The notes below the pieces were generated by a model that saw only the letters and a program-made list of their open reading frames with translations, made no database searches and was not told the DNA's origin. From contig JAUXXH010000029.1 of the NCBI GenBank assembly GCA_030684935.1, forward strand, positions 1-64,000: 64,000 nucleotides of DNA. The letters run 5' to 3'. Shown here piece after piece: positions 26,681-37,305 of this stretch. A program made the position numbers and the translations under genes. Position 1 is the first letter of the stretch. Each line of letters opens with the position of its first letter. The DNA comes from Pseudolabrys sp. (GTDB lineage Bacteria; Pseudomonadota; Alphaproteobacteria; Rhizobiales; Xanthobacteraceae).

Positions 26681-27826
26681 TCACGAGCTCTGCATGGGCG
26701 GCGCGTCTTCCGTGACGGTTTCGTCGCCGCTGTAAATGGTCATCAATACGCGGAAGGTGGTGCGCCGCGGCTGCGATTCACATTCGATGATGCCGCCGTG
26801 GTCGCCGACGATCTTGGCGACCAGCGCCAGGCCGAGACCGCTGCCGGTCGGCTTGGTGGTGACGAACGGATCGAACAGATGCGGCATCAGGTCCTCCGGC
26901 ACGCCGGGGCCGTTGTCCTTGACGCAGAATTCCAGCGGCAGCGACACACGCTCCTTGCTGCCCGGCACCTGCAGGCGCACGCCGGGGCGGAACGCCGTGG
27001 TCAGCTGGATCTCGCCATCGCTGGCATTCTCGCCGATCGCCTCGCAGGCGTTCTTCACCAGATTGAGAAACACCTGGATCAACTGATCACGATTGGCGAA
27101 GACCGGCGGCAGCGACGGGTCGTATTCCTCGACAAAGCGAATGTGGCGGGCGAAGCCGGTCTGCGCCAGCCGCTTCACGTGGTCGAGCACGACATGGATG
27201 TTGACCGGTTCGCGTTCGACCGGACGCTCGTCGGCGAACACTTCCATGCGGTCGACCAGCTTCACGATGCGGTCGGTCTCGTCGCAGATCAGCTTGGTCA
27301 GCGAACGGTCGTCTTCGTTGGCGCCCTGCTCCAGCAGTTGCGCCGCGCCGCGGATGCCGGACAGCGGGTTCTTGATCTCGTGCGCCAGCATGGCGGCCAG
27401 CGCGATCACCGAGCGCGCGGCGCCGCGATGGGTCAGCTGGCGGTCCATCTTGTCGGCGATGGTGCGCTCCTGCAGCATCACCACGACGTGGTCGGAATAT
27501 TCGCCCATCGGCGCGACATGCAGATCGACCAGCCGTTCGCCCGGATTGCGCGGCGTCGCCAAGTCGACCTTGTATTCATTGACCGGCGCGCCGCGCTGAC
27601 GCACCTGCTCGATCAGCGACAGCAGCGGCGAACCGAACGGCACCAGATCGCGCAACATGTGCCGGCGCAGCATCGGGATCGAGGCTTCGAAGAACTGCTC
27701 GGCGGCGACATTGGCGTCGGCGATGCGGCCGTCCGGCGACACCATCAAAATCGGATGCGGCAGCGCGTGCAACATGGCGTCGGCGAACGAGCTGACGTCG
27801 GCGGACATGGCGTGGGCGCGACTCAT
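26681..27826 (-). CDS. ntrB: Nitrogen sensor kinase/phosphatase NtrB
   Basis: This soluble histidine kinase is controlled by PII. A PAS domain is at residues ~15-110 ([13 protein letters not shown]), the HisKA box is [19 protein letters not shown], and the HATPase motifs include [10 protein letters not shown] and [15 protein letters not shown] 27826 overlaps the dusB stop as ATGA, giving 381 residues, the usual size. The frame remains open far upstream but there it only shadows dusB. Confidence 0.95.
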   Translation of the reverse strand: MSRAHAMSADVSSFADAMLHALPHPILMVSPDGRIADANVAAEQFFEASIPMLRRHMLRDLVPFGSPLLSLIEQVRQRGAPVNEYKVDLATPRNPGERLVDLHVAPMGEYSDHVVVMLQERTIADKMDRQLTHRGAARSVIALAAMLAHEIKNPLSGIRGAAQLLEQGANEDDRSLTKLICDETDRIVKLVDRMEVFADERPVEREPVNIHVVLDHVKRLAQTGFARHIRFVEEYDPSLPPVFANRDQLIQVFLNLVKNACEAIGENASDGEIQLTTAFRPGVRLQVPGSKERVSLPLEFCVKDNGPGVPEDLMPHLFDPFVTTKPTGSGLGLALVAKIVGDHGGIIECESQPRRTTFRVLMTIYSGDETVTEDAPPMQSS

Positions 27827-28878
27827 GCAGCGGCCCTCCAGGCAAAGGCGTCGTAGGCGTCGGCGAGCAGGCGGCGCGCCTGCGCCGGTTCTTCGGCGGT
27901 CAGCACCTGGGCGCGGTGGTGCTTGAGGAGATCGTCCGGTGCACGGGCGCTTTCGGCGGCGCTGTCGAGCGACCAGGCGAGATGCTTGCGGGCATGGCGG
28001 CGGCCGATGCGCAGCCCATGATGGCCGAGCATCTCGTCGTAGAGTGTGTCGATCAAGCGGAGCTGTTCGGCGAGCGGCGGCGCGGTCTCGCGTATGCCGG
28101 TGGCGAGAAAACGCGCCACCTGTCCGGGAAACCACGGCCGGCCCTGCGCGGCGCGACCGACCATCACCGCATCGGCGCCGGTTTTCGCCAGCGCTTCGGT
28201 GGCATCGTCGAACCTGCGAATGTCGCCATTGACGACAACGGGAATGGAGACGGCTTCTTTCACGGGACGCACCGCCGCCCAGTCGGCGCTGCCGGTATAG
28301 AACTGGCAGCGGGTGCGGCCATGCACCGTGATCATCTGCACGCCGGCGGCTTCGGCGCGGCGCGCCAGCTCCGGCGCATTGATGCTGTCGTGATCCCAGC
28401 CGAGCCGCATCTTCAGCGTCACCGGCACGCGCACGGCGGCGACGGTGGCCTCGATCAGCGTCAGCGCGTGGTCGAGATCGCGCATGAGCGCCGATCCCGA
28501 CGCGCCATTGGTAACCTGCTTCGACGGGCAGCCCATATTGATGTCGATGATCTGTGCGCCTTGGGCTTCGGCCAGGCGGGCGCCCTCGCCCATCCAGCGC
28601 GCCTCGCAGCCGGCCAGCTGGACGACTCGAATGGCGACGCCGCTCGACTCGCTGCGCACCTGGGCCTCGCGCTGCCCCTCGACCAGCGCGGCGCTGGCAG
28701 TCATTTCCGACACCACCAGACCCGCACCGAGCCGCTCGGCCAGCCGACGGAACGGCGCATCGGTGATGCCCGACATCGGCGCAAGGACGACCGTATTCGG
28801 AACCGTTATGGTCCCGATGCGCAGCGAACTGGTAGAGGTTTCAGTAATTTGACACCGCACGGGATGCATGCCTACCAT
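27823..28878 (-). CDS. dusB: tRNA-dihydrouridine synthase DusB (NifR3)
   Basis: This FMN enzyme reduces uridines in tRNA D-loops. It has the TIM-barrel opening [17 protein letters not shown], the active-site segment [20 protein letters not shown] with the catalytic cysteine, [28 protein letters not shown] and NGDI. The 351 residues fit DusB. It is the promoter-proximal gene of dusB-ntrBC, as in rhizobia and enterics (nifR3-ntrBC, dusB-fis). It starts at ATG 28878; ATG 28869 is an alternative. Confidence 0.94.
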   Translation of the reverse strand: MVGMHPVRCQITETSTSSLRIGTITVPNTVVLAPMSGITDAPFRRLAERLGAGLVVSEMTASAALVEGQREAQVRSESSGVAIRVVQLAGCEARWMGEGARLAEAQGAQIIDINMGCPSKQVTNGASGSALMRDLDHALTLIEATVAAVRVPVTLKMRLGWDHDSINAPELARRAEAAGVQMITVHGRTRCQFYTGSADWAAVRPVKEAVSIPVVVNGDIRRFDDATEALAKTGADAVMVGRAAQGRPWFPGQVARFLATGIRETAPPLAEQLRLIDTLYDEMLGHHGLRIGRRHARKHLAWSLDSAAESARAPDDLLKHHRAQVLTAEEPAQARRLLADAYDAFAWRAAA

Positions 28879-29045
28879 TTAGGCGGCCTTTCAGGATGCA
28901 TAGAGTTTAGCCATTTCCTTAGGCAGCGCAAGTGCTGCACTGCAATATTTCTACCATGGTGAAGAACCGGGCAGATTCCGATCCGGCGTTCCCGTCAGCG
29001 CGATAACGCGCTACATCCGACGGCGAAAGAAGGAGCGAAATCAGC

Positions 29046-30221
29046 ATGCCGGAGGTCGCAGCCGTGGTTGTTGCCGCGGGCCGGGGTACCCGCGCCGGAG
29101 GCGACCTGCCCAAGCAATTCCGGCAGATCGGCGGCGAAACGCTGCTGCGCCGGTCACTGGCGATGTTCGCCGACCACGATTCGGTCGGTGCCGTGCAGCC
29201 GGTCATCAATGCTGACGATGGCGACCTGTTCAGGGAATCGGCGCGCCATATCGTTACGCTGGCGCCCACCTTTGGCGGCGCGACGCGGCAGGCCTCGGTC
29301 CGCGCCGGCCTCGAAGCCTTGCTGCCGCATAAACCAGACATTGTGCTGATCCATGACGCCGCCCGGCCCTTCGCCAGCCCGGCGCTGATCACGCGGGCCA
29401 TTGAAGCTGCGGCGCAATCCGGTGCGGCCATCCCGGCGCTGCCGGTGACCGACACCATCAAGCGCGTCGACTCCCAGGGCCGCGTCGGCGAGACACTCGA
29501 CCGCAACGTGATGCGGCTGGTGCAGACGCCGCAGGCCTTCGCCTTCGACACCCTGCTAGCCGCGCATCGCCGCGCCGCGGAGGCCGGCCGTGACGACTTC
29601 AGCGACGATGCCGCGCTCGCCGAATGGGCCGGCATGACGGTCAGCACCTTTGCCGGCGAGGCCGGCAACATCAAGATCACCAGCCCCGAAGACTTCGCCC
29701 GCTCCGAGGCGATGCAGTTCGCGGCGCTGGGCGACGTACGCACAGGCAGTGGCATCGACGTGCACGCCTTCGGCCCCGGTGACCACGTCACCATTGGCGG
29801 CATCCGCATTCCGCACGACCGCGCGCTGACCGGCCACTCCGACGCCGATGTCGGCCTGCACGCGCTGGTCGACGCCATCCTCGGCGCGCTGGCCGACGGC
29901 GACATCGGCGCGCACTTTCCGCCGAGCGATCCGCAATGGAAGGGCGCATCGTCGGATCGTTTCTTCAGCTTTGCCGTCGATCGCGTCGCCGCCCGCGGCG
30001 GCCGCATCGCGCATCTCGATCTCACCATCGTCTGCGAAAGCCCGCGCATCGGTCCGCACCGCGACGCCATGCGGGCCCGCATTGCCGAACTCGCCCATCT
30101 CGGCATCAACCGCGTGGCTGTGAAGGCCACCACCAGCGAGCAACTCGGCTTCACCGGCCGCGGCGAAGGCATCGCCGCCTATGCGACCGCCACGGTGCGG
30201 CTGCCCTGGAGCGCGCTATGA
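29046..30221 (+). CDS. ispDF: Bifunctional IspD/IspF of the MEP isoprenoid pathway
   Basis: One 391-residue chain carries two non-consecutive MEP-pathway enzymes. The N-terminal CDP-ME synthase (residues ~1-225) shows [24 protein letters not shown] and PVTDTIKRV. The C-terminal MECDP synthase (~230-391) shows [28 protein letters not shown] and [20 protein letters not shown], including the metal ligands of the DVH and HSD motifs. The fusion is characteristic of Alphaproteobacteria. ATG 29046 follows AAGGAG. It is divergent from dusB and overlaps pncC by four bases. Confidence 0.95.
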   Translation: MPEVAAVVVAAGRGTRAGGDLPKQFRQIGGETLLRRSLAMFADHDSVGAVQPVINADDGDLFRESARHIVTLAPTFGGATRQASVRAGLEALLPHKPDIVLIHDAARPFASPALITRAIEAAAQSGAAIPALPVTDTIKRVDSQGRVGETLDRNVMRLVQTPQAFAFDTLLAAHRRAAEAGRDDFSDDAALAEWAGMTVSTFAGEAGNIKITSPEDFARSEAMQFAALGDVRTGSGIDVHAFGPGDHVTIGGIRIPHDRALTGHSDADVGLHALVDAILGALADGDIGAHFPPSDPQWKGASSDRFFSFAVDRVAARGGRIAHLDLTIVCESPRIGPHRDAMRARIAELAHLGINRVAVKATTSEQLGFTGRGEGIAAYATATVRLPWSAL

Positions 30222-30721
30222 GCGGCGACGTCACCAAAGCCGCCAACGCCGTCCTCGAGGCGTGCCGGGCGCGCGGCTGGAAGGCCGCGACCGCCGAGTC
30301 CTGCACCGGCGGCCTCGTCGCCGCCGCGCTCACCGAAATTGCCGGGTCGTCCGACGTGGTCGAGCGCGGCTTCGTCACCTATTCGAACGAGGCCAAGGAG
30401 CAGATGCTCGGCGTGCCGGCGCAGACGCTGATCGACCATGGTGCGGTCAGCCGCCAGACCGCCGAGGCCATGGCGCGCGGCGCGGTGGCGCATTCGCAAG
30501 CCGACGTGGCGGTGTCGATCACCGGCGTTGCCGGTCCCGGCGGCGGCAGCGCCGAGAAGCCGGTCGGTCTGGTGCATTTTGCCGCCGCGACGCGCGACGG
30601 CGCCTTGATCCACGCTGAACTACGCTATGGCGCTATCGGCCGCTCCGCCGTGCGCCAGGCCTCGGTGATGCAGGCGCTCGGCATGCTGCTGAGCCTGGCC
30701 CAAAAGACGGACGCTTCATGA
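30218..30721 (+). CDS. pncC: Nicotinamide-nucleotide amidohydrolase (CinA C-terminal family)
   Basis: It deamidates nicotinamide mononucleotide to nicotinate mononucleotide in pyridine salvage. The 167-residue stand-alone CinA-C domain shows [35 protein letters not shown] and [20 protein letters not shown], the family signature. The N-terminal competence/damage domain is absent. It starts at ATG 30218 within the ispDF stop and its stop overlaps the tspO start, so the three genes form one unit. Confidence 0.92.
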   Translation: MSGDVTKAANAVLEACRARGWKAATAESCTGGLVAAALTEIAGSSDVVERGFVTYSNEAKEQMLGVPAQTLIDHGAVSRQTAEAMARGAVAHSQADVAVSITGVAGPGGGSAEKPVGLVHFAAATRDGALIHAELRYGAIGRSAVRQASVMQALGMLLSLAQKTDAS

Positions 30722-31212
30722 CAGCGAGCCCTTCACCGGCGTGGCGCCGCGATCTCGGTCTCGGCGCGGTGGCGGTCGCCGCCGTGGCTGCGACCTTGCT
30801 GTGCGGCCAGCTGGCGACCTCGCCGAATTCGGCCTGGTATAGTGGCCTGACCAAGCCTTCCTTCGGCCCGCCGTCCTGGCTGTTCGCGCCGGTCTGGACC
30901 ACGCTCTATGTGCTGATGGCTTTCGCGCTGTGGCGCATCCTGCGGCTGCCGCCCTCGCCGCTGCGCCGCACCGCGCTGCTGTTGTTTTTCATCCAGCTCG
31001 GCCTCAACGCCGCCTGGCCCTGGATGTTCTTCGCCGCGCAGAATCCGTTTCTGGGCTTGGTGAACATCGTGCCGCAATTCCTGTTTATCCTCGCCACCAT
31101 TGCCGCGTTCGCACGGCTCGACCGCTACGCAATGGCGGCGCTGGTACCGCTGGCGGCCTGGGTCGGCTTTGCCAGCGTCCTGAATGCCGCCTTCTGGTGG
31201 CTCAATCCGTGA
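30718..31212 (+). CDS. tspO: TspO/MBR family membrane protein
   Basis: TspO is an outer or inner membrane tryptophan-rich sensor that binds porphyrins. The 164 residues form five transmembrane helices. Family motifs are visible: [22 protein letters not shown]-type first loop (WYxxLxKPxFxPPxWxFxPVW), the [12 protein letters not shown] segment, [12 protein letters not shown] and a C-terminal W. In phototrophic alphaproteobacteria it regulates pigment genes; no pigment genes are seen here. It overlaps pncC by four bases. Confidence 0.92.
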   Translation: MTASPSPAWRRDLGLGAVAVAAVAATLLCGQLATSPNSAWYSGLTKPSFGPPSWLFAPVWTTLYVLMAFALWRILRLPPSPLRRTALLLFFIQLGLNAAWPWMFFAAQNPFLGLVNIVPQFLFILATIAAFARLDRYAMAALVPLAAWVGFASVLNAAFWWLNP

Positions 31213-31221
31213 CTCTGGAGT

Positions 31222-32364
31222 TCAGTTGATGCCCTGCACCGGCTGAAAGATCGCCTCGCGCATCAGGTCGTTGGCGCTCTTGCCGCGATGCCGCTCGACC
31301 GCCTTGGCGATGTCGCCGAGCATGGCGCGCGCCGGCCGGCCCGCCGCCTCCTCCGCCGCCACGAAGCGATCCACTACCGTCCGCGTCGCCTCGACGACGC
31401 GCGCGTATTCGGCCGCGGGCAGCTGGCCGAACTGCATGCCGCCCGCCTGGAAGCGATCGCGCGCCCGGGCGCCGGCGGCGCGATAGAACACCTGTGTCTC
31501 GGCCTGCGCCTCGGCGCGCAGCCAGGCATTGAAAATGGCCTGCAGGTCGGCCGGCATCCTGGCCCAGGCCGATTTGCTCAGGCCGAATTCGAGATTCTGC
31601 CGCACCAGCCCGAGCGCGGTGCGATGGCGCGCCACCTTGCCGATGCCGAACACCTCGGCCGATCCGTCGGCCAGATGCATGGCGTCGATGCGGCCTTCCG
31701 ACAGCGCCGGATTCATCTCCAGCGACGACAGGCTGACCGGCTCGGCGCCGAGCGCCCGCATGACTTCGGCCTCGACGCCCTCGGTGGTGCCGATACGCAT
31801 GCCCTTGAAGTCGTCGCGGCTCGCAATCGGCTTCATGCTGAACAGGTGATACGGGCCGGACGACTTCATGCGGCCCATCAGGATGCCCTGCCGCTCGACA
31901 TCGGCGCGGAAGTATTTCGCGCAGAGTTCTTCCGACACCAGCGTGGCGGTCTCCGAATCCGGAAACAGGCCGGGCAGTTGCAGTCCCTGCGCCATCGGAT
32001 AGGCGGCGCTGTCCCAGCCGGAATAGATCGGCGCCATGTCCGACCGTCCGTCCTTGAGCGCCAGCGCGCCGTCACGGTCGCGGTGCCGGCTGGCGCCCCA
32101 GTGGTCCTCGACCTGGATCTTGCCGTGCGACATCTTCTCAAGCACGGCGAAGGCCGGCTTGAACACGTCGACCACGGCCGATGCCGTCAGCGGCGGATGA
32201 CCGGTGACGACGAGGGTGATCGGCGCGCCGCTATAGCTGACCGGATAGGCGACCTCATCGACGAAGTCGCCGTTCAACCACGCTTGGGCGACGCTAACCT
32301 GTGCGCACGCCTGCTCCAGCGTCGGATCGGCCTCCGGCGCAACAACCGGCGACGTTGCCGCCAT
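31222..32364 (-). CDS. DctP-like TRAP receptor protein without a signal peptide
   Basis: This 380-residue protein resembles DctP solute-binding proteins (SHGKIQVEDHWG, MAPIYSGWDSAAYPMAQGL, FKGMRIGTTEGVEAEVMRAL), including the Arg that usually binds a carboxylate. It starts at ATG 32364, four bases after the Bug gene stop. It has no N-terminal signal peptide, and the upstream in-frame extension inside the Bug gene offers none. No DctQ/DctM membrane subunits are nearby. It may therefore be cytoplasmic or mis-started. The gene converges on tspO. Confidence 0.75.
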   Translation of the reverse strand: MAATSPVVAPEADPTLEQACAQVSVAQAWLNGDFVDEVAYPVSYSGAPITLVVTGHPPLTASAVVDVFKPAFAVLEKMSHGKIQVEDHWGASRHRDRDGALALKDGRSDMAPIYSGWDSAAYPMAQGLQLPGLFPDSETATLVSEELCAKYFRADVERQGILMGRMKSSGPYHLFSMKPIASRDDFKGMRIGTTEGVEAEVMRALGAEPVSLSSLEMNPALSEGRIDAMHLADGSAEVFGIGKVARHRTALGLVRQNLEFGLSKSAWARMPADLQAIFNAWLRAEAQAETQVFYRAAGARARDRFQAGGMQFGQLPAAEYARVVEATRTVVDRFVAAEEAAGRPARAMLGDIAKAVERHRGKSANDLMREAIFQPVQGIN

Positions 32365-32368
32365 GGCT

Positions 32369-33361
32369 TCAGTTCCCGCCGATGTTGAGCGTCTTGACCA
32401 GCGGCCCCAGCGTCTTCGCCTCGGCTTCGAGCGAGGCCTGCAATTCCGCGCCGGTTGAAAAGCGGGCGACCAGACCGGCAGCATCGAGCCGCTTGATCAC
32501 CTCGGGATCCTTCAGCGAGGTGGTGATCTCGCGGTTGAGATAGGCGACCACGTCGGCCGGCGTTCCCTTGGGCGCGAACAGCGCCAGCGTCGGCATGTAT
32601 TCATACCCCTTGATGCCGGATTCATCGACAGTCGGCACGTCCGGCAGGGTCTTGGTGCGCTCGCGATCGCCGATGGCGATGGCGCGCACGGTGTTGGCCT
32701 GGATGAACGGCAGCGCCACCGAGGTGGCGATCCAGAACGCGTTCACCTCCCCGGTCGAGATCGCCTGCGTCGCCGCGGCGCCGCCGCGATACGGCACGTG
32801 CGTCATCTCGATGCCGGCGTCGGCTTTCAGCTTCTCCATCGCCAGATGCTGCGGGCTGCCGACGCCGACCGAGGCATAGTTCAGCTTGCCCGGCTCCTTC
32901 TTGGCCAGCGCGATCAGGTCGCCGATGTTCTTGACCGGCAACGCGGTGTTGACGATCAGCACGCTGGGAAACCGCGCCAGCAAGGTCACGGGCACAAAGT
33001 CGGTGAACGGATCAAAGCCGAGCTTCATGCCGGTGAACGGCAGGATGGTGTGAACGCCGTTGTTGAAGGCGCCAATGGTGTAGCCGTCCGGTTCGGCCCG
33101 GGCGACGCGCGTGGCGCCAATGCCGCCGCCGCCGCCGGTGATGTTCTCGATCACGATATTCTTGCCGGTGCGGGCGGTGAAATTCTGCGCCACGACCCGC
33201 GCCACAAGATCGGAGGCGGTGCCGGCCTGCAACGGTACGATCATGGTGATCGGCCGGCTCGGATAGCCGGATTGCGCGGCGGCTGGAGCAAGCCCGCCGA
33301 ACACGACAGCGGCAGCAAGCGCAACAACGGAACGACGGCTGAACGGTGACATCGAAAACAT
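32369..33361 (-). CDS. Bug-family (TctC) tricarboxylate-type binding receptor
   Basis: This periplasmic solute-binding protein has a signal peptide with a twin-arginine-like start (SRRSVVALAAAVVFGGLAPAAA-Q region). The mature protein opens YPSRPITMIVPLQAGTASDL and has GGGGGIGATRVARAEPDGYT, typical Bug signatures. It binds a small carboxylate. No tctAB genes are present, so it is an orphan receptor, as most Bug proteins are. It is followed at four bases by the DctP-like gene and preceded by a cupin gene, suggesting one unit of unknown substrate. Confidence 0.9.
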   Translation of the reverse strand: MFSMSPFSRRSVVALAAAVVFGGLAPAAAQSGYPSRPITMIVPLQAGTASDLVARVVAQNFTARTGKNIVIENITGGGGGIGATRVARAEPDGYTIGAFNNGVHTILPFTGMKLGFDPFTDFVPVTLLARFPSVLIVNTALPVKNIGDLIALAKKEPGKLNYASVGVGSPQHLAMEKLKADAGIEMTHVPYRGGAAATQAISTGEVNAFWIATSVALPFIQANTVRAIAIGDRERTKTLPDVPTVDESGIKGYEYMPTLALFAPKGTPADVVAYLNREITTSLKDPEVIKRLDAAGLVARFSTGAELQASLEAEAKTLGPLVKTLNIGGN

Positions 33362-33391
33362 CTCCCTGACGTGCAGCCCGCTTGGCGCGGA

Positions 33392-33739
33392 CTATTTTTG
33401 TGAAAGCTTCTGCTTGTACCAACTGAAATCCTGACGGCCCGGCGCGAAGATGTCGAGATACTCGGCATCCTCCAGCACCTCGCCGCCGTGCACGACACCC
33501 GCCGGCATCAGCATGACGTCGCCGGGGCCGACGATGCGCGCGTCTTCACCTTCGATCTCCCAGCGCATTTTGCCGGCCAGCATGTGGGTGATCTGGTCGA
33601 AGTCATGCTTGTGCATGTTGATCGGGCCCTTCGGCGCCTTGATCCGCGCCAGCATGGCATTCGGCGCTTCCACCACCCGGCCCGTGATCAGCGGGTTGAG
33701 CGCCACTTCTTCCATCTCATCCCAGCGATAGATCGGCAT
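33392..33739 (-). CDS. Cupin-domain protein
   Basis: The 115-residue single-domain beta-barrel has metal-ligand motif 1 as INMHKHDFDQITHMLAG (H, H, D) and motif 2 near GDVMLMPAGVVHGGE. ATG 33739 has GGGAA upstream; the frame also opens nine codons earlier. Small cupins of this type are often dioxygenases, isomerases or sensors. It precedes the Bug and DctP-like receptor genes with a 30-base gap, so it may act on the ligand those receptors bind; that is inference. Confidence 0.8.
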   Translation of the reverse strand: MPIYRWDEMEEVALNPLITGRVVEAPNAMLARIKAPKGPINMHKHDFDQITHMLAGKMRWEIEGEDARIVGPGDVMLMPAGVVHGGEVLEDAEYLDIFAPGRQDFSWYKQKLSQK

Positions 33740-33928
33740 GTCATTCCCTGCGCGGCGATTGCGCATTTGTCTGGAGTACCGCTTACCTTAAGGCAAACGC
33801 AGCCGGCATGCTTTCACAATGGCAAATAGCAATGGCTTTTGCGAAATGAAACGCTCGTCACCGCACAACGCGCGGGCGAACAAGCGCCGTAGCGCACTCT
33901 TGCCGCCGACAGCTCGAAGGTGGCGCGG

Positions 33929-35695
33929 CTAGCTTTTGTACGCGGTCCGGAAGCCGCCCCAGTGGCGGCCGAACACGCGAATCGGCACATCGATCTCCCG
34001 CATCAGTATCTCGATGCCATTGCCCATGTCGCGGGGGTAATTTTGCAACAGGTAAGGCCGCACATTGCGCGCTGCCGAAAGTCCGGCGCGGTCGTCGAAT
34101 ATCCGCCGGTTGCGCGAATGGGCGGTATTCCAGGCCACATCATCCGGGCGCTGCGGCTGCGAGTACTTTCGATTATGCACGCCGAGATACCCGTTGCGGT
34201 CGACGGCGGCGCAAAACACCATCCGGGTATCCGACGCCAGCAGCGGCTCCAAGATCGGCGGCATGATCTCTTCCAGCACATCGAGAAACAGCGTCCGGTA
34301 TTGCTGCGGATTGGTGCCTTCGATCGGGACATAGTGGTTGTCGTAGAGCGCTTCGCGCGAAATTCGGCCGCACGAGGCCGCGTCTTCCAGCGCAGCCGCG
34401 ACCCGCTGCGCCGCGGCCAAAGCGCGGTCGACAAATTCCTGGTTCTCGTCGCGGATCGCGGCCAGCCGCGCCAGCAGTGCACCATGGGCCGCGGCTTCCA
34501 TGCCGACGAACACCAGATGCAGGCCGAGGTGGCTGCGGTTTACCGCCCGCACCCGGCATTCGCCGATGCCGGCGATGTCCGCGGCGCCCTGCTCGCCGAT
34601 CGCGAGCGACGCATCGTCGGTGGTGCGCACCAGCACGCCGCTTTCCGACAGATCGACGGTCTGGCCACGGCATTCGCCGTGGCGCGATCGAATCGTCACG
34701 CCGAAATCGCAGGGCAGCCGGTCGTGGCCGCGACGGTCGCCGAATTCCGTCTGCCGCAACAGCATGACGAAGCGGGTCCGCAGTTTTTCCACCATCTCGG
34801 CGGCGTGCTGGCCGGAACGGTCGGTAGCCTCGCCATGCATGGTCGCGGCGGCGGTCGTCTCCTCGATCTGCGCGGCGCCATCGGCAACCGTGGCGACAAA
34901 GCGCGAGGTCTCGGCGGCGGTGCGCGCCAGTTCGCCCGTTGTGGTGCTTTGTTCGTCGACCGCGACCGCGACCGCCCCGAATACCGGATGCAGCGCGCCA
35001 ATCGTGACGGCGATCCGATGCAACGCATCGGCCGACTGGGCCGCGTTGCGTTTGCTGGTCTCGACCTTGGCGGCGATTTCCCTGGTGGCTTTCTCGGTCT
35101 GCGTCGACAAAGCCTTCACTTCGTTGGCCACCACGGCAAAGCCGCGACCAGCCTCGCCGGCCCGTGCCGCCTCGATCTTGGCGTTCAGCGCCAGCAGATT
35201 GGTCTGGCGCGCGATCGAAGCGATCAGGTCGACGACCATTCCGATTTCCGCCGACGAGGTCTTGAGGCCGTCGACGCTCGCCGCGGCGGCATTGGCGGCC
35301 ACGGTCGCGTCCTCGGTCAAGCCGTTGGCCTCTCGAACCTGGCGCAGGATTTCATTGGAAGCGGCGGCGAATTCTTCGGTCGCCGCGGCAAGCTGGATGG
35401 CGTCTTCCCGGGCGCCGCGCGTGTTGTGGGCCAACGCCGCGCTGCGTTCGCGAATTTCATTGAGCGCCTGCGACGAGGCCTTGACGCCCTGCCGGACCGA
35501 ACCGGCCGATTGATGCACGTCGCGGATCATCGCGGCGAAATCCGCCTCGAGCAGATCAATGGTCTCGCGGACCGCTTCGCTGTGACTGTTGCCCGCGAGA
35601 ACCGCTCCCGCCAGCGACTGGCAATCCGGTGCGCCGCGCTCCGGGATCACCGATAGCGAATCGTGATTGTCTGGGGTTTGCAATCCACTGGTCAT
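33929..35695 (-). CDS. Soluble methyl-accepting chemoreceptor with PilZ and C-terminal sensor domains
   Basis: The 588-residue protein has no transmembrane helix. Residues ~55-310 form the MCP signalling coiled coil, with hairpin tip [20 protein letters not shown] at 161-180. Residues ~321-398 form a PilZ domain with RxxxR (R322-R326) and DLSESG (348-353), the c-di-GMP-binding pattern. Residues ~430-585 form a C-terminal module ([26 protein letters not shown]) found at the end of other cytoplasmic MCPs, likely the sensory input. It could link c-di-GMP level and a cytoplasmic signal to CheA. No che genes are nearby. Confidence 0.88.
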   Translation of the reverse strand: MTSGLQTPDNHDSLSVIPERGAPDCQSLAGAVLAGNSHSEAVRETIDLLEADFAAMIRDVHQSAGSVRQGVKASSQALNEIRERSAALAHNTRGAREDAIQLAAATEEFAAASNEILRQVREANGLTEDATVAANAAAASVDGLKTSSAEIGMVVDLIASIARQTNLLALNAKIEAARAGEAGRGFAVVANEVKALSTQTEKATREIAAKVETSKRNAAQSADALHRIAVTIGALHPVFGAVAVAVDEQSTTTGELARTAAETSRFVATVADGAAQIEETTAAATMHGEATDRSGQHAAEMVEKLRTRFVMLLRQTEFGDRRGHDRLPCDFGVTIRSRHGECRGQTVDLSESGVLVRTTDDASLAIGEQGAADIAGIGECRVRAVNRSHLGLHLVFVGMEAAAHGALLARLAAIRDENQEFVDRALAAAQRVAAALEDAASCGRISREALYDNHYVPIEGTNPQQYRTLFLDVLEEIMPPILEPLLASDTRMVFCAAVDRNGYLGVHNRKYSQPQRPDDVAWNTAHSRNRRIFDDRAGLSAARNVRPYLLQNYPRDMGNGIEILMREIDVPIRVFGRHWGGFRTAYKS

Positions 35696-35835
35696 GAAGC
35701 CGTTCGGGTCGGGCCGATTCGTCCGGCAATGCCTAAGTTTTAACCGCTTTGCCTAAATGCGGGTAAAATGAATGCGCCCCATACCGTCACAATTAGTCGT
35801 AGTGCGGCATGTCGCAGCGCAACATTTAAAACGCT

Positions 35836-36306
35836 CTATGGGACGCTGCGGCGATAAATTTTATCGGCGCGTGCCTCGAAGGCCTGCGCGAATTTGCGAA
35901 ACGCGGTGTCGAACATCGCGCCCATCAGCATGGCAAAGGTGCGGCTCTTGAACTCGTATTCAATGAAGAATTCGACGTCGCACAAACGCTCGTCCGGCGT
36001 CTCGCTCTTGGGCACAAAGGTCCAGCGGTTCTGCATCCGGCTGAAAGGGCCGTCGAGATACTCGACCAGGATCTGCAGCTTCGGCCGGTCCAGCGTGACG
36101 CGGCTGGTGAAGGTCTGCCGGATCATCTTGTAAGCGACCGTCATCTCCGCGACGATCACCGTGGTCTCGTCTTTTTCGGTGCGGCTGCGCACCTTCATGG
36201 CGCTGCACAGCGGCACGAACTGCGGATATTTTTCAACATCGGCGACCAGATCGAACATGTCGGCAGCGGCGTGCTGGACGCGGCGTTTGGTGGTAAATTG
36301 CGGCAA
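35836..36306 (-). CDS. COQ10/RatA-type START-domain protein
   Basis: This 156-residue polyketide-cyclase/START-like protein matches the ubiquinone-binding COQ10 family, also annotated RatA. It shows the N-terminal HAAADMFDLVADVEKYPQFVP, the beta-strand core, and the C-terminal helix (MFDTAFRKFAQAFEARA). It probably chaperones coenzyme Q in the membrane; the toxin activity reported for E. coli RatA is not implied. It begins four bases after lipA ends on the same strand, so they form an operon, a conserved pairing in Alphaproteobacteria. Confidence 0.88.
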   Translation of the reverse strand: MPQFTTKRRVQHAAADMFDLVADVEKYPQFVPLCSAMKVRSRTEKDETTVIVAEMTVAYKMIRQTFTSRVTLDRPKLQILVEYLDGPFSRMQNRWTFVPKSETPDERLCDVEFFIEYEFKSRTFAMLMGAMFDTAFRKFAQAFEARADKIYRRSVP

Positions 36307-36310
36307 GCGC

Positions 36311-37264
36311 CTAGACCTGCGCCGCCAGGCGCGCCGCTTTCAGCCGCGCGAAGTCGTCGCCGGCATGATGCGACGAGCGCGTCAGCGGCGACGCCGACAC
36401 CATCAGGAAGCCCTTCGAATAGGCGACGGACTCCAGCGACTTGAATTCGTCCGGCGGCATGAAGCGTTTCACTTCATGATGCTTGCGGGTTGGCTGCAGA
36501 TACTGGCCGATGGTGAGGAAATCGACATTGGCCGAACGCAGGTCGTCCATCACCTGCAACACTTCGTTGCGCTCTTCGCCCAGCCCGACCATGATCCCGG
36601 ACTTGGTGAAACTGTTCGGGTCGAGCTCCTTGACCCGCTGCAGCAGCCGCAGCGAATGGAAGTAGCGTGCGCCCGGCCGCACCGTCAGATAGAGCGACGG
36701 CACGGTTTCGAGGTTGTGGTTGAACACGTCAGGACGCGCGTCGACCACGACTTCCAGTGCGCCATCCTTGCGCAGGAAGTCGGGCGTCAGGATCTCGATT
36801 GTGGTCTGCGGGCAATGGGCGCGGATGGCGCGGATGGTGTCGGCGAAATGGCGCGCGCCGCCGTCGGGGAGATCGTCGCGGTCGACCGAGGTGACGACGA
36901 TATGGGCGAGGCCCAATTTGGCGGTGGCCTGTCCGACATGTTCGGGCTCGCTCGGATCGAGCGCGCCGGGCAGTCCGGTCTTGACGTTGCAGAAGGCGCA
37001 GGCGCGGGTACAGGTGTCGCCCATGATCATGAAGGTGGCGTGCTTCTTCTCCCAGCACTCGCCGATGTTCGGGCAGCCCGCCTCCTCGCAGACCGTGACC
37101 AGTTTGTTCTCGCGCATGATGGCGCGGGTCGCGGCATAGCCCGCCGACACCGGCGCCTTGACGCGGATCCAGTCGGGTTTGGGCGCGAGCGCGGTATCCG
37201 GACGATGGGCCTTTTCCGGATGGCGCGGGCGCGGATTGTTGACGAAGTCGAGGACGACGGCCAT
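36311..37264 (-). CDS. lipA: Lipoyl synthase
   Basis: LipA inserts two sulfurs into octanoyl groups on lipoyl domains. Both clusters' ligands are present: C-x4-C-x5-C in [13 protein letters not shown] (auxiliary cluster) and C-x3-C-x2-C in [13 protein letters not shown] (radical SAM). The C-terminal RSSHHAGD region supplies the serine ligand. The length of 317 residues is standard. Its targets, the lipoyl domains of PDH E1-beta and E2, are encoded at 44-47 kb. Confidence 0.97.
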   Translation of the reverse strand: MAVVLDFVNNPRPRHPEKAHRPDTALAPKPDWIRVKAPVSAGYAATRAIMRENKLVTVCEEAGCPNIGECWEKKHATFMIMGDTCTRACAFCNVKTGLPGALDPSEPEHVGQATAKLGLAHIVVTSVDRDDLPDGGARHFADTIRAIRAHCPQTTIEILTPDFLRKDGALEVVVDARPDVFNHNLETVPSLYLTVRPGARYFHSLRLLQRVKELDPNSFTKSGIMVGLGEERNEVLQVMDDLRSANVDFLTIGQYLQPTRKHHEVKRFMPPDEFKSLESVAYSKGFLMVSASPLTRSSHHAGDDFARLKAARLAAQV

Positions 37265-37305
37265 GGCCTCTACTTACGGCTGCTGATGCCGCCCCGCAAG
37301 GTCGA

